DNA of 64,000 nt from Rhodosporidiobolus odoratus (Eukaryota; Basidiomycota; Microbotryomycetes; Sporidiobolales; Sporidiobolaceae). The stretch covers positions 310,001-374,000 of the forward strand of contig JAOANU010000004.1 of the NCBI GenBank assembly GCA_034387635.1. Reading direction: 5' to 3'. Below the pieces are notes generated by a model. That model did no database searches, was not told the DNA's origin, and was given only the letters and a program-made list of their open reading frames with translations. The position numbers were made by a program, and so were the translations under genes. This document shows positions 39,750 through 52,600 of this stretch, piece by piece; the first letter of the stretch is position 1, and the number at the start of each line of letters is the position of its first letter.

Positions 39750-42749
39750 TTAGGCGTTCACTGCGATCATCAGACCAGTCCCGAGTCAGCTCCACGCTTT
39801 CACCGTTTACCCCCAAGTCCAGGGAAGAAGAACGTACTGTAGCTGCTCGGCTCAATCGTCTCGGGCAACTCGGTCATTTCAAACTCGAACCGACTCTGAA
39901 TCGCCTTGAGCACCTCTTCATTGTCGTCGTTCGAGACAAACGTGATGGCCAGACCTTTGGTACCGAATCGACCGGCGCGACTGTGGTTGTTTGCGATAGG
40001 GTACGTGGGTCGAATCAGTCAGTGGGTTAGGAAGGCTAGAGGAGCAGAAGGCAGACGGGGCGGGATGCAGAGGGAAGAGAAGAAGAGATCAGAGGGGGGA
40101 AGATGTCGAAAAACGCACCCGACACGGTGCAGATACGAATCCGCCTCTCCCGGCGTATCATAGTTAATCACAATGTTGACCCGCTCAACATCAATTCCCC
40201 TTCCAAAGATGTCGGTCGCAACGAGGACCCTCTTCTCGAACGCCTTGAACTGCTGGTACCGACGAATTCGTTCCTCCTGTTGCAATCCAGAGTGGATCGC
40301 GATCGAGGGGAAGTTGCATTCGCGGAGAAGACGGTCCAATTCGGTCGCGCGAGAAACGGATTTGACAAAGATGCAGACCTGCGCACGCGTGTGCACTCGA
40401 GAGATCAGCCATCATCGCATATCAGTGTAGAGGCAGGAAGAAGAAGACGGACCTGGTTGAACTCTAGCGAGTCGAGCAAGTCGTTGAGCTTGCGGTTCTT
40501 GGCCGCCTCCTCCAAGCGAACAAAGTGCTGCTGCAATCCGTGCAGCGTGAGCTTCTTCTCGTCGTCGACGTAAATCTCCAGAGGCTGCGTGTGAGGACGC
40601 AAAACAAAGTCAGCAAACGGGTATAGGCAGAGAGAGACAGGAAGGGGGAAAGAAGGGACGACACGTACGCTCTGCATGAACTTCTTGCAAGTGACGCGGA
40701 TCTCTTTGGCGAGGGTGGCCGAGAACATCATGACCTGCTTGTGGTGAGGCGTAGCCTTGAAGATCTCCTGGACGTCACGGCGCATGTCTGAGAGAGGTTG
40801 GGCGTGGTTCGGACAATGCAGAGACGTTCGTTCGGTGAGAAGCAAGTCGGGTTTGACGGTTTGGCGAAAAGCGGGAAGGGTTGCGTATAGTGGCGCAGTT
40901 TCGGTAGGCGACACGCAGGTCGGAGTAGTCGGAGAGGGGTCCAAGAGCAAAGGCGTGACCAGGTGGGGATGGACAAGGCAAGAAGGGAGGATGAAGAGAG
41001 AGTAAGCTAATCTTGTCCAAGTTTTACGAGCGGTTTGGTATGTTGTGTGCGAAGGCTGTCGCGAGTCCGAGGCGCCGGCACCGCCGTCGTAGTCACGCCG
41101 CCTCAGGGTATGGAAGCGGAAGGGCAAAAGAAAGGCAGGTCAAGGGTCTTCGGGTCGCGCCGGTCGGTTTTCTGTCGATTCAAGTCGGAGGGGCCTCGGC
41201 GGACGGCGTCGGGCTAGCGGGTTGATCGTGTAGGTGAGCATTTGTACGTTGCGGACGGAGGTCGAACTCGAATTGTAATCGAGAATATGGCGGACAGGTT
41301 GAACGGCAACGAGGAAGGGCGAAAGTCGGAGAAGACGAGCATTGCTGGGCGAGGTCGAGGTCGAGAACAAGTAGTGCGACCAGCCCGGTTAAACGGACGT
41401 CGAATATGACCGAACATGGCGGCGAGGCGAACGGCTGAAGGAGGAGCTTGTGACGACTGGCAAGATCGGCTAGGATGGCGGTCTTATGGTGAATGTCGGA
41501 TATGGCGTTCAATGAGGCGATACCGGCGCAACTATGACCTTGACCAACAACCGCTGAGAATTTGGCCTGACGACCTCATTCCCCCATTCCTTTCCTTATT
41601 TCGCTGCCTCGCCCGCTTTGGTCCCCAGAACGCCTCGTGAGGCGTAGGAGCTGACGACCGCAGCCGACGAGCGTGACCGCCATGACGATGACGACGGGTC
41701 GAAACCTCCGGTGGTCTCGTCGCGCGAGTCGAAAGACAGAGAAGAGAGGGAAAGACTAGAGAGAAAAGAAGGCATGGCGCAAAAGTAGGGGGCGAAGACT
41801 AACCGACACTGTCGAGCATCTTGTCGCACTCGTCGAGAACAAAGTGGCGAACCGAACCGGCCTTGAGGCTCTTGTCGCGAACGAGGGCGTTGAGGCGACC
41901 GGGAGTACCGACCACGATGTGAGGGCACTTTTCCTTGTTCTTGAGGAGGTCCTGGTCCACCTTGACCGACGTGCCACCGTAGAAGACACCGGTGCGGACG
42001 TCGGGCATGTACTTGCTGAAGCGGGCATACTCGTTCTTGATCTGGTAGGCGAGCTCGCGGGTGTGGCAGAGGACGATCACCGAGACCTCGCCATCGACGG
42101 GCTCGATCTGCTGGAGAGTCGCGGTGACGAAGACGGCGGTCTTACCTGTGAGTCGAACGCGTCGGTCTAGTCAGCCTATGTCGCTGATCATGGCTAGCGC
42201 GAAGCGTGAGAACGGAAGCAAGCGTCGACTCACCCATACCAGACTTGGCCTGGCAGAGAACGTCCATGCCGAGGATGGCCTGGGGAATGCACTCCTGCTG
42301 GACTGCAGATTCCGATTGCGATACGAACGAGCGTCAATCGTGTGTCTAGAGTCTGCCAGAGAGAAAGACGGCAACTCACCCTCGGAGGGATGCTCGAAAC
42401 CCAAGTCGGAGATGGCACGGAGCAACTCGGGCTTCAGGAGGAAGTCCCTGAAGCCAGTCGAGTGCACACCGACGTACGAGCCCTTCTGGTCCTTTGCCTC
42501 GGAGGGAGCAGCAGCGGCATCGGCATCGTTGTTGTTGTCCTGACCCGCCGAGGTGGTGGCGGGAACGGAGGGTTCAATGACATCCTCCTCGTAGTCTGTG
42601 GTAGAAAGGGGACTTGGTATGAGGGTGTACAAGGGTTACAAGGTGTCTAGTTACCGATGAGGTCTTCTTGAGGGAGGGCGGACCTGAGAGTTGGGGAGCA
42701 AGAGGGTGAGAGGCCTGTACGGGGTGTAGAGAGTGACACAGACTTGCAT
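39750..42749 (-). CDS. SUB2: SUB2/UAP56 DEAD-box RNA helicase
   Basis: About 430 residues in many exons. The N-terminal part has [17 protein letters not shown]. The helicase core has motif I AKSGMGKTAVF, motif Ia/Ib [16 protein letters not shown] and [11 protein letters not shown], the family-specific DECD in [12 protein letters not shown], motif III SATL, then [40 protein letters not shown] and motif VI HRVGRAGRFG. It ends EPSSYMNA after a final intron, with the stop at 39752-39750. SUB2 acts in spliceosome assembly and in TREX, loading export adaptors on mRNA. The first exon is unresolved: a GC-AG intron (42747-42684) would split ATG as AT|G and give [15 protein letters not shown]. An alternative short exon ATGAGCGA at 42992-42985 would give MSESALPQED. 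Confidence 0.94.
42684..42747 (-). other. Possible GC-AG intron splitting the SUB2 initiation codon
   Basis: The minus strand reads AT|GCAAGT ... CTCTCAG|GTCC. Joining gives ATG TCC GCC CTC CCT. GCAAGT is the strong form of GC donors. Reading in frame upstream of the conserved N-terminus without splicing meets a stop before any ATG. Confidence 0.4.
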
Positions 42750-43015
42750 AATGGCTGTACTGAGGATTCGAAGGGGGTGTACGGAGTCTAGAGGAGTTGA
42801 GAGAGTGACTTTGAATTGGAATCAGTTTGAGACGAGGAGAAGGGGGAACGAAAACTCTAAAACCATTAACCTCAACACGCCTGATACACTGTCCTGAGAG
42901 CTCAAACAGCTGTACTATACCTTCACAGGGTCTCTCGTTGCTCTCAGTGCAATTCTTGCACGTGACTTGATTTCTCCCTTTCACTCGCTCATCCTTTTCC
43001 TTTCTCACTCGGAAA
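42750..43015. promoter_or_regulatory. Divergent promoter between SUB2 and the RING gene
   Basis: A gap of about 266 bases separates the start regions of two divergent genes. If the alternative SUB2 exon is used, the two ATGs are only about 23 bases apart. No specific factor site was recognised. Confidence 0.4.
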
Positions 43016-46000
43016 ATGGCTCGACCCAGACGGACTCGTCCCAAGCCCGACCAACCAGAGCAACCTACACCCACCCCCACAATCTCAACCTCCCGCAAGC
43101 GATCCCGCTCAGCCTCGACTTCAACCTCCGCGAACCCACCTCAGGACGCGTCTCGCCTCGCTGAGGCAATCGCAGCGGACGAGGGAACCGTGAGGAGAAG
43201 TAAGAGAGCCAAGAGGAACATGGGCACGCTTAACGACGCTCAAAACCTCGACGCTGACAAGGAGACTGCCGGGACACAAAGTGGGGCAGCTGAGCAGCCC
43301 GCTCAGGAGGGAACGGCGGAAGACGACTCGCAGGCTTCGGCCGCGTCGAGCGCGACACTGATAGCGCCAGACGACAGGAACGACGAGCACGACGGTGATC
43401 GAGATGACGACATGCAAGACGTTACAGAGCACCATGCGGGAGAAGAGAAGCAGCAGCAGGAGAGCAAGCTCGATGCTATGAGCCCGGAAGAACGCAGGAA
43501 AGCAAAAGGTAAGGGGAAAGCGACGGCCGAGGAGCTTGAAGCGGAGGGGGAGGAGAAGAAGAAGAAGGTGAAAAACCTCGGGAAGGGCGGAGGCGGCCAG
43601 AATGAAGAGCTGGACAGAATCAAGAAGGAACTGGCGTCCAAGAACGAGGTGCGTTGATTTCGTACCGCATGCTGCCTTTCTTTCCAGTCAATACAACGGA
43701 GAAAAGAAAAGTGGCTTATGCAGTTGGCTTTTGGAACGCGCAGCTCATCTCGGAACAACTGGCCATCCTCGCCTCGCTCCACACGGCCGCGACCTGCACC
43801 GTCTGCCTCGAGGTGCTCGACAGACCTCATGCTCTTGCCTGCGGTCACGTCTTGTGCGTATCCCATATCCTGCTGTCTTTTGCTGCGCTACTTCGAGGTA
43901 ACTGACCCTGCTTCTTCTCCCTCGTCCTACCCGATACACTCATGATAGCTGTCGCAAATGCCTTCAAAGCTGGTTCTTCCGCCCCGACCCCGATGCTGAT
44001 TCCTCCTCCGACTCTGACTCTGACTCCTCCACCGGATCCTCCTACGTCGGCGGACACCTCAACGGTCAAGAGTTTCGGGTGAGAGATGCTAGCGATGCCC
44101 AGGTGAGAGGCATGTTCGAGACCGCTGAAGCGGGCATGTTTGAGTTTCTTGAGCGCAGTCGAGCGGCTCGGAGCGGGGGGAGGGTAGGAGGGCCGGCTGG
44201 AGCGGTTGTGGGGAGCATCGCACCCGCTGAGGTAGAGGAGGAGGAGGAGGAAGAAGAAGAGACAACAGCAGGTCGAGAGACGGAAGAGCAACAACTCTCC
44301 CCCGACGCCCTTCGACGCGCTCGTCTCGCCCGGTTCGGTCAGGTCGCTACCGGCTCAAGCGACGCAAGGTCACCTCATTTTCCTCCCACAACGACCACGT
44401 CCTCCGAGGTCCCTCTCGCTTTCGCCTCCGCCTCCGCCTCAGCAGCCGCACCTCGTCGTCGTTGTCCCTCCTCTCCTCCGCTTCAAACCCCGGTTCAAGC
44501 CCCCCTCCGCCTCCCCGTCGGCTTACACCGTAGGCAGAACCTGGTCTGTCCGCAATGCCGCACGCCCTGTTCCGAACGCGCGCCAGGGAGGGTTTTCCAG
44601 CTGGATGAGCTAGTCGGAGTCGTAAGGCGCCATGGGGTTGGGGAGGATGGGTCTCTCCATCGTCCTACTTCTCCTGGCCCTGCTGCTACGGCGCAATCCT
44701 CGACCTTGACCTCGACTGCTAATACAGAAGAACCCAAACAAAGCGACGAATCTGACCCAACTTGGTCCGGTCTCTGGCCCGCTGTGGGAGGTAGAGAGAG
44801 TGGTGCAGAGAGGAGAAGTAGGTTGGCTAGAGTGGTCAGGGATAGGGAGGATGGAGTGAGGAGATGTGGAGAGTGTGGGTGGGAGATTGATGAGAGAAAC
44901 GGGGCGTGCGAGGGGTGGTGCGCTTTTTCTTTCGGCCTCCTCTTGCTTCCTTCTATCAAGTGATCTACGCAGTCCTGGTTCAGATCGGCTGACATCCCCC
45001 TCTTGTTTTCAAATCTTATCTCGCGTCTTTCCTGTTTTGCGATCGATCTGTCGCAGCGGCCGCGAATGGGAACCTTCTGAATCTTCTTCCAATTCCGACT
45101 CTGAATCCTCCGCCTCCTCCTCCTCCATAGCCGACGTTGGTCCCATCCCCCTCGGTCTCCTCAATGCCGGAAGGAGCGACAGCCGACGACAGCGTCACCG
45201 ACTCGGAAGGAGGCACGATGACGTTGACTTGTCTGGTAACTCTACGGAAGAGGAAGATCGAGAATTAGGCCTCATCCATGATGATGATGGGACGGGAAGA
45301 GGAGGCGACGGGACGAGTGGGGACGAGTATGATATGGAGGATGGCTTTATTGTCGCTTCTGCTGAAGAAGATGATGGTGAAGAAGAAGACGAGGAGGAAG
45401 GGGACGGGGGTAACGAGGAAGGTGAAGAGGAGCTTGAGGCGGCAGAGGCACGTCTACGGGCTATGAGGAAGAGGCGCGCGCAGAGACAGGCGAGGTCGAG
45501 GAGGAGGATCGCAGAGGCAGAATCCGACTTGTCGTCCGAGTCGTCGGATCCCTCTGATTCTTCGGATGCATCTCCCTCCTCTGCGGAAGAAGAAGTTGGT
45601 CACAAGAAGAAGAAGGGCAAGAAGGAGCAGGGGGGCAGGAAACGACGCGTCATCTTCCTCGACTCGGACGACTCAGACGATGTCGAGGAGCGCAAGGTAG
45701 AGGAGCGCAGCGACAACGGATCAAGCACTAGCAGTAACGGTAGCGCTCCATCAGCCTCGAACCCTTCCCCTCTTCGTCCCTCCAAATACTTCTCGTCTAC
45801 CGCCACCGCCTCAACCTCAGCCTCGACATCCAATGCCCGTGGTCGTCCCACTGGCAGCACAGGGAGAGGAGCAGATCCCTCTCGCGCTCGTCGTTCGGCT
45901 GCGCCGTCGGTGCCTTCCGTAAAGGGCGGATCCATGCCCATTCCCGCCGCTTCCTCTTCCGCCTCCGACTCCTCCGACTCCTCCTCCGACAGCTCCGATT

Positions 46001-46155
46001 CCGACTCTGACTCGAGCGAGAGCGACAGTTATGACAGTAGTGATCAAGATGCGGCGTTTAGGAGGAGGGCTGCCGAATTGACCCATCCTTCCAAGTTGAA
46101 GAAGAAGAAGGAGAAAAAAAAAGGGAAAGATGGCGAAGCCGGTCACGATGGGTAG
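43016..46155 (+). CDS. RING-finger protein with interrupted RING and acidic tail, probable E3 ubiquitin ligase
   Basis: Introns at 43649-43741, about 43852-43949 and about 44917-45059 give a protein of roughly 950 residues. The N-terminal 210 residues are basic and Gln/Glu-rich. The RING starts at TCTVCLEVLDRPHALACGHV, then FCRKCLQSWFF across an intron, but the last Cys pair VCPQCRTPCSE comes about 190 residues later. The insert is Ser/Asp-rich with a helical part. After the RING, RRCGECGWEIDERNGACEGC forms a second Cys cluster across an intron, possibly a zinc site. The tail is highly acidic and Ser-rich, with DSDDSDD and SSDSSDSDSDSS runs, and ends in a Lys-rich stretch and GHDG. C3HC4 RINGs bind ubiquitin E2 enzymes. 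The arrangement recalls CHFR-like fungal RING proteins, but the substrate is unknown. Confidence 0.82.
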
Positions 46156-46681
46156 CGACGAAGAGGAGGATGCAGAGGAGGAATGAGAAGGAATGAGAAG
46201 GAGGCAGAACAGCAGATGGCGGGGGGGCGCTTTACTTGCTCGCTTTGAATTGCGTTCAGTCAAGATCGATTTGTATTGCCTTGCTTTGCCGTTCCCCTAC
46301 CTTGAGCGACGGGAGTTGCTCGCCTGTTTCCTTCTTGCTTCCTTCCGGTACCCAGAGGTGCTCGAGAGAACCAGCTAGTGTTGCCCTACTACAACCCAGA
46401 TCCAGCCCGGAAGAGAAAGACAAAAAAGACGAAAAACGGGACTAAGAGAAATCTACCGCACAGCGCGAAAAGGTCGAAGATGGTCGAGGGAAAGGTATCA
46501 ACAACGAGCGAGAAAGGCGAAAAGTCTGTAAGAGAGAACTGGGCGAAGGGTTCTGGAGGTGTCTAGGGTTGAGTATCGTGTTTGCGAGGCCAGTGCGCGG
46601 GGATCTGAGTGTAGAAGGGGAAACCGAGCAAGGAGAAGGATACGGTGGTGCCGGCAGCGGCAGAGTGAGCGGTTCGAAGGC
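46156..46681. other. Intergenic stretch between convergent RING and formin genes
   Basis: About 530 bases of 3' flanking DNA for both genes. No supported gene, repeat or RNA was seen. Confidence 0.4.
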
Positions 46682-49600
46682 CTACGAGTCCACGAACCGG
46701 ATGGTCGGCTCCTCTTCTTCGTCATCTTCCTCACGTCCGACGGCCTCTGCTGCATCCTCGGCAGCAGCGTCTTCTCTCACGCGCTCTAGTAGCTTCGTTG
46801 AGATCGACGGAGACGAAGACGGAGGCGGAAGGGCCGCCGGAATGTTGGACTCGTCAGGGCGCCCGTCCTCCGATCCAAAGTCTCCCAGGTCAAGACCTGA
46901 GCCGACATCTGGTAGTTCGACATCGAGGACATCTGGTCTCGTAGGCGTTGTCGGCGTTGTCGGGGTTTGACTGCCATCGGCTAGTGCGGGTGCGAGCGAG
47001 GCGGAAGAAGAGGTATTCAGTTCTGGAGTGCCTGACTCGATCGATGTCGATACGCCTGTGCGGGCTCGTCGGCGGCGAGAGGTCAGAGAGGAAGAAGACG
47101 AGGGGTTCGGGGACGCGGCGGCGGTGAACTGGCAACAGGCAGGAAGAGGAAGGTTAGCTTCAAAGCGCTCCAATGGACGGAGTTCAGCCTCGGAAGAATG
47201 AGAACGCACCCCTTCGCCGGTCAGCCTCGCCATCAGCTCTTGCCCGCTTGCCAGCAGGTCGCTCAGACCACTACCACTCGCTCCTCTGGGCAGCGGGGTG
47301 GGTGAGTCTCCCTCGGGCGAGGTGGGACTCGTCGGTCCTTCTCCAGCTGCGATCGCTGCCGCAGTGGTCGGAGAAAGCAAGGTCGTGGTTTCCCATCCGC
47401 TTCCACCGACGTTGGCGAGGTCTTTGCGCCGCGTTCGACGGACGGAGCGAGGCGTGCTGAGGGACTGCTCGCGAAGGGATTTCATATACTCTTCAACGAG
47501 CGAGTCGCCGGACTGCAAGGCGGCGGCAGCAGCTGCTGCGGCTTCAGCCTTGCGAGCCTGTATATGGTACAAGTCGTCAGCCTTCGTATTAGGGGGGATT
47601 GCGAGACGTGAAGACCTACGGCTACCTGGGCGGCTTTCGCTTGAGCCTCGTCCATTCGGCGATTGTCTTCTCGGGCGCGCTGCGACACATAGTCCCTGTC
47701 AGCTTGAGCAGGTATGCGGTATGTAGAGTGCTCACCTTGTACGAGGTCACAAACGTCTTGAAGACCCCAAAGAACTCATCAGTGCTACTGATGCTCTTCT
47801 GGTCTTCGCCATAGAACGTAAGCGCCTCATTATACGTCGATCCAGCGAGAGTAACGAGATCGGTGAGCGCGAGGATACGTTCCCGAGCCTCCTTGGCAAA
47901 GCGGAACATGGTCTGGGGAAAGCCGTCTTGCGGGTCGAGATCGTCCGTGTTTTCGAAGTGCTCTTGGAGGAGGGCTTCAAGCGCGGCTTGCTGAGTGCGG
48001 AACTCGGTGAGAGCGGTACGGACGTGAGCGAGGTCGGCTGTAGGGAAATCAGTGGGTTAGCGGGAGAGCCGCGACGGGACCGAAAGAACGAATATGGCGC
48101 ACCCTTGAAAGCGTCCGCAGGTTTCGCCAACTCCTCGATGAACTCCTCGGCTTCCGGCATCGTTTGCGTAACGGTTTTTACAGTAAAGTGCAGCAAGGTG
48201 CGGTTGCTGGACTGAGATGACTTGGTATCGACCAGCTTGTTAATCGAGGTGACCTTGAATCCCTGAGCGTTACCTTTGTGGCCGGATGCGTTGAGGAAGT
48301 TACCGAGCATGAGGATGAGCTGCAGTATAAACGCTGTGTCAGTCTTACGGGCAAAGGCAACGATGGGGGATTAGGACAAACCTTGAGCAATTCGGAGAAA
48401 TGCGGCGCATCAAGCAGTGACTTGGACGCGTCAAAGATCTTCTGCGCCTCCTCCTCAAGTTGCGCAATCGTCTCACGAAACTTTTCACGGTAGATCATGC
48501 TCTTGAGACGAGGCTTGAGGCGGTAGAGCTTGAGCAGCTCAACGAGGAAACGGTCGGCGGGGGCGAGGAATTCGAGCTCTTCTTGTGGCGTGCTCTTGTG
48601 GACGTTGAGCTGTGCCTCCTGCTCGTACGGACTATGGTCAGTGAACGTGACTCGGTCTAGAGTAGGTGCGCCTGACGGACCTGATCGGGTGAAGGAAGCA
48701 AAGCCAGCAACTCCGTGAGATAGGCTTCATTGAGGTCGTTGTCGTATCGAAGAATGCGGCCAACAGCGTTCTTGACCTTGACGAGCGTGTCGTCCGTCGC
48801 AGCCCCAGCCTTCTTGAGCACAGTAATCTCTGCGGTCGCAGGAACAAGGATTAGCATCGTTCTGTCGAAAAGGTAAGAGCGAGGTAGCGCACCGATGTTC
48901 TGCCCAAGCTGCCTACCAAGGTAGCTCGTCACCTCCTTCTTTTCCGTCTTCCTCTCCATCTTGACAGTCTGCTTGGCCCTAAAGTCCTCTTCCATTAAGT
49001 CGAAGATACCCCCTCTCCGCAACCTGTCCGCGATCGCCTTGGCATCTTCGTCCGCCGCAGTCGCTCCACGCGCCCAGACGGTACTAGCCAACCCGTGCGG
49101 CGAGACCTTGTCCCACTGAAAGGTCTTGAGCTTGCGACCGACAGCATCAACGGGAGCGCGGTTGAGGGGAAATCGAGGTGCACCGGGAGGAGGCGGAGGC
49201 GGGGGACCTCCGGGGGGTGTAGGCGCGTGAGGAGAAGAAGGAGAGCGGTCGCCCGTGTTTTTGCGAAGATTGGCTCGGCCATTGAGAAGCTCGTTGAAGG
49301 AAGGTCGAGTTCCGGCAGGCGCACCGAATCGACCGGGAGGTGGAGGGGGCGGCGGGGGTGGTGGTGGAGCACTTGATCCTGGTAGCCGTGGTGGCGGCGG
49401 GGGAGGAGGGGGAGGCGGTGGTATGGACGAACCGGGCAGAGTGCCCGCAGTAGGAGGGGGAGGGGGTGGCGGCGGTGGCGGTGGCGGAAAAGCTGAGGAA
49501 GAGGTCGCAATTGGTGGAGGTGGTGGCGGAGGGGGAGGAGGAGGCGGCGGAGGCGGAGGTGGGGGAGGGGGAGGTGGGGGCAGCGGAGCTGAGATGGAAG

Positions 49601-52600
49601 AAACTGTGGGCGTGATCTGGTCGGCCTCTGTCTGCGTGGATGGGCTCGCCGGACGACTGGACGCAGGCGTCGGAGCTTCAACAGAAGGGGTTCTCGGCAC
49701 AGTTGTCGACGGCTCCAGCGGTTTTCGCACGTCCGACTCTGGGGCGGAGAACTTGGCATCGTCGACGAGAGAAAGCCTGAGCGACTCCTCTTCCCCATCG
49801 ATGAGTGGGGTCGAAGGGGCCGTACGATAAGGTCCGACGAGCATGACAGTGTCTGGGCGGCCCCGAGAAGGGTCGAAGCCAATCTGAGGCAGAAGTCGGT
49901 CAAAGGGCTGGGCAAAGTCGGAGGGAACACCGTCGTCTTCGCTTCCTTCTGTTGCTGCTTGCAGACGCGATTTGACCTGTCTACGTAGCGAGGGAGAACC
50001 CTGACCTTCGTCGCGCGGTTCGTCTTCTGGCGCCTCGACGACCGTTCGCGGCGGTGCTGCCTCGACCTCGCTTGATGCCGCACTCGTCGGCGCCGTGCTC
50101 GTGCTCGAAAAGGTGAATTGACTGTGCTGTGAGTCGGTTCGCAAGCTCTCCTGGTCGACAGAGTCGCGGCTCGGACTCGAGCCCATCTTGATGGCAACGT
50201 CCCGGATCTGTTCCGCGAGGGTCGGTCGGCGCTGGTGAGCAACTGGACCGCGAGCGTGAGAAGTGCGGGTAGCAGAGGGAGAGGGAGTTGAATAGGCGGA
50301 AGAAGGCATCGTAGCTGAGTGGCGAACAGCTTGAGGGGTCGTATCGATGTCGCTATCGGGAGTACCGAGGAACGCCCCAGCTGCGACAGCAGCGCGGCGT
50401 ACTGGCGTCTTCTGGGAGGGGGGAGAGGGCGAAGGTGACCATGTAGAAACCTGCCAGGCCAAAAAAGGTCAATCTCGTTTCTTGAGAACCTGGGAAGGTC
50501 AAAGGGGAAAACGCACCTCTTCCTCCCTCACTTGCGACAGTTTGCCTTCCGTCTCCAGCCTATCCGCCTCAATTCCAATTTGCAACCTCGTCCGTGCACT
50601 CGCCATCCCCAACAAGGTCTGACCCGGAATCGGCGGCAGCGGTTCCAGCCCATCGCCCCCGCCCTCCAGGATCTGAACCGTTTTACTCCTCTGCAGCTGC
50701 TTCTCCATCCGCTCCTTCAAGTCCTCGTCGACATCATCCAACAACCCAGCCTTCTTAAGCCGCTCATACAACTCCTTGTTGTCGAGCCTGAGCGCCGCAA
50801 TGCGACGAAGGTAGTCGTGTTCCTTCTTAGCGAGGTCCGCCTTGGTAGTATCCGTTGCAGCTCGAGAAGTCTTTAGCGCTCGTTCGAGTCGATCGTTCTC
50901 AGCCTGAAGTTTCCCGACGTTCCCCGCTGCGCCCTGTGCGAGTTCATCCTCGAGCTGCTGCCGCTGGCGCTTGAGACTCGAATTCTGGGCGCGAAGGTCC
51001 TGGACGTTCTCGAGGGCGTCGTCGAGTTGATCTTGTCGAGCGAAGACGGATCCGAGTTGGGCCACCGACGTTCCGATGAGATGGGTGAAATCGTCGGCAA
51101 GGCCTTTCTGATCAATCACGATAGCGCCGACGAGTCGATTGACGAGCTGACACATGCGCAAGCGCTCTTCTTGTCCAGTCGGGAGGAGAAGAAGATCATT
51201 GAGTGTGGCGACTAGGAGTTTTTGCGCCGGTTCTTCAGTGTTGTCGAGGAGAGCTTTGAGCATCGCAAACGGGTCGGTGAAAGTCAGGCGGGTTTCCTCC
51301 TTCATCGAGTCGACGAGTTCGACGCGATCATTCTCTTGCTTAACGAACCATTCGTCGATTTGAGCTTGAAGGGGATCGTATCGGAGGACCCGGTGCTTTT
51401 CGAGGATGGAAGTCAGGCCGGAGAGTTCCATTGACTTTCGTAAGTACATTCGGGCCTTGAGGTCGGCGACGGTCGCGATGTTCATGATGTCTTGCAGGAG
51501 ATGCATGTTCGACATCTAGTACACATGGGAAAGAATCGTCAGAGCTGGGTTTTCTTCGGAAGACAGGCGACGAAGGAGAGAAAGAACGCACGGCATAGTC
51601 CGCCAACGACTGATCCTTGATATCCGATCCACTGTTCGCCAACCCCTGCGCAAACTCCTTGGCAGTCGAGCCTCTCAAGCTAAGAACCGTATCGCTCGCC
51701 CCGACCCTACTTCCAAATTTACCTCGTCCGTCGATGGTTTCCTCCCAAAACTTGAACCAGCCGTCAAACCTACCCTTGAGTCCGAGAGACGCCGAAAAGC
51801 TATCGAGTCCCTTCATGACGAGTTGAAACCCGCGAACCCGATCTCGGCCAATCAAGAAGGTGAGGACTTCGGCGGCCGATTTTCGAGTAGGAATTTCGTC
51901 GCTACCGAGAGATGCGGCCAGGGCATCAACGGAGCGGTTGTTTTCGAGGGCGTCGGTGGCACCGTCGGTGTAGTTTATGAGGGTTCGGAGGCACTTGAGT
52001 AGTTCGAATTCCATGCCGGGGTCAGGCTTGCGAGCCATGGGAGCGTCGGCTCGGTTAATTTTGTGCAGAGCGTTGGCGAGAACTGCTTGTCCCGAGTCCT
52101 TGACGAATCGTTGAAGCCATCTAAGGGAGAGAAAGGTCAGGCGGGATCTGTAGGGATGAAGAAGGATGAAAAGGGGAAACGCACTGCAACTCATACGTCC
52201 TCAAGCAGACGCTCAAGCTCGCCACCTGTTGCTGCGTGATGGTCCCATCCACGAACTTGCGAATGTACCACTCCGGACTCTCCTGAGTCGCCCGAGCAGG
52301 CTTACTTGCCCTAACTGTCAATCCCTTCCCCGGCCCAGTCGGTCCCCCCAACTTCGGACTCCTCAAACTCTCCGCCACGCTGTCCCTCACGCTCGAGCTC
52401 GCGGCTGTTCGACCCGCGGAAGAAGCGATCGACGGCGCGCTACCTTCGCTGAACCCGCTCCGATACCTCGATCCCCCGTGCACCGTCTCCGCAGTCTGTC
52501 GCTGAAGGGCCGCGCTATACACCAGCTGCCACTTTCGATCTGTATCCATTTTCCTCGCTGCATCGGCAGCCGCGCCGCTCATTCGATGAACGACCTCTTC

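Noticed and set aside
43303..43866. Minus-strand frame with a Ser/Phe-rich protein
   Set aside because: It is the shadow of the Lys/Glu-rich N-terminus of the RING gene.
49255..49830. Plus-strand frame encoding poly-glycine
   Set aside because: It is the reverse complement of the formin FH1 polyproline codons; the formin reading frame is clear.
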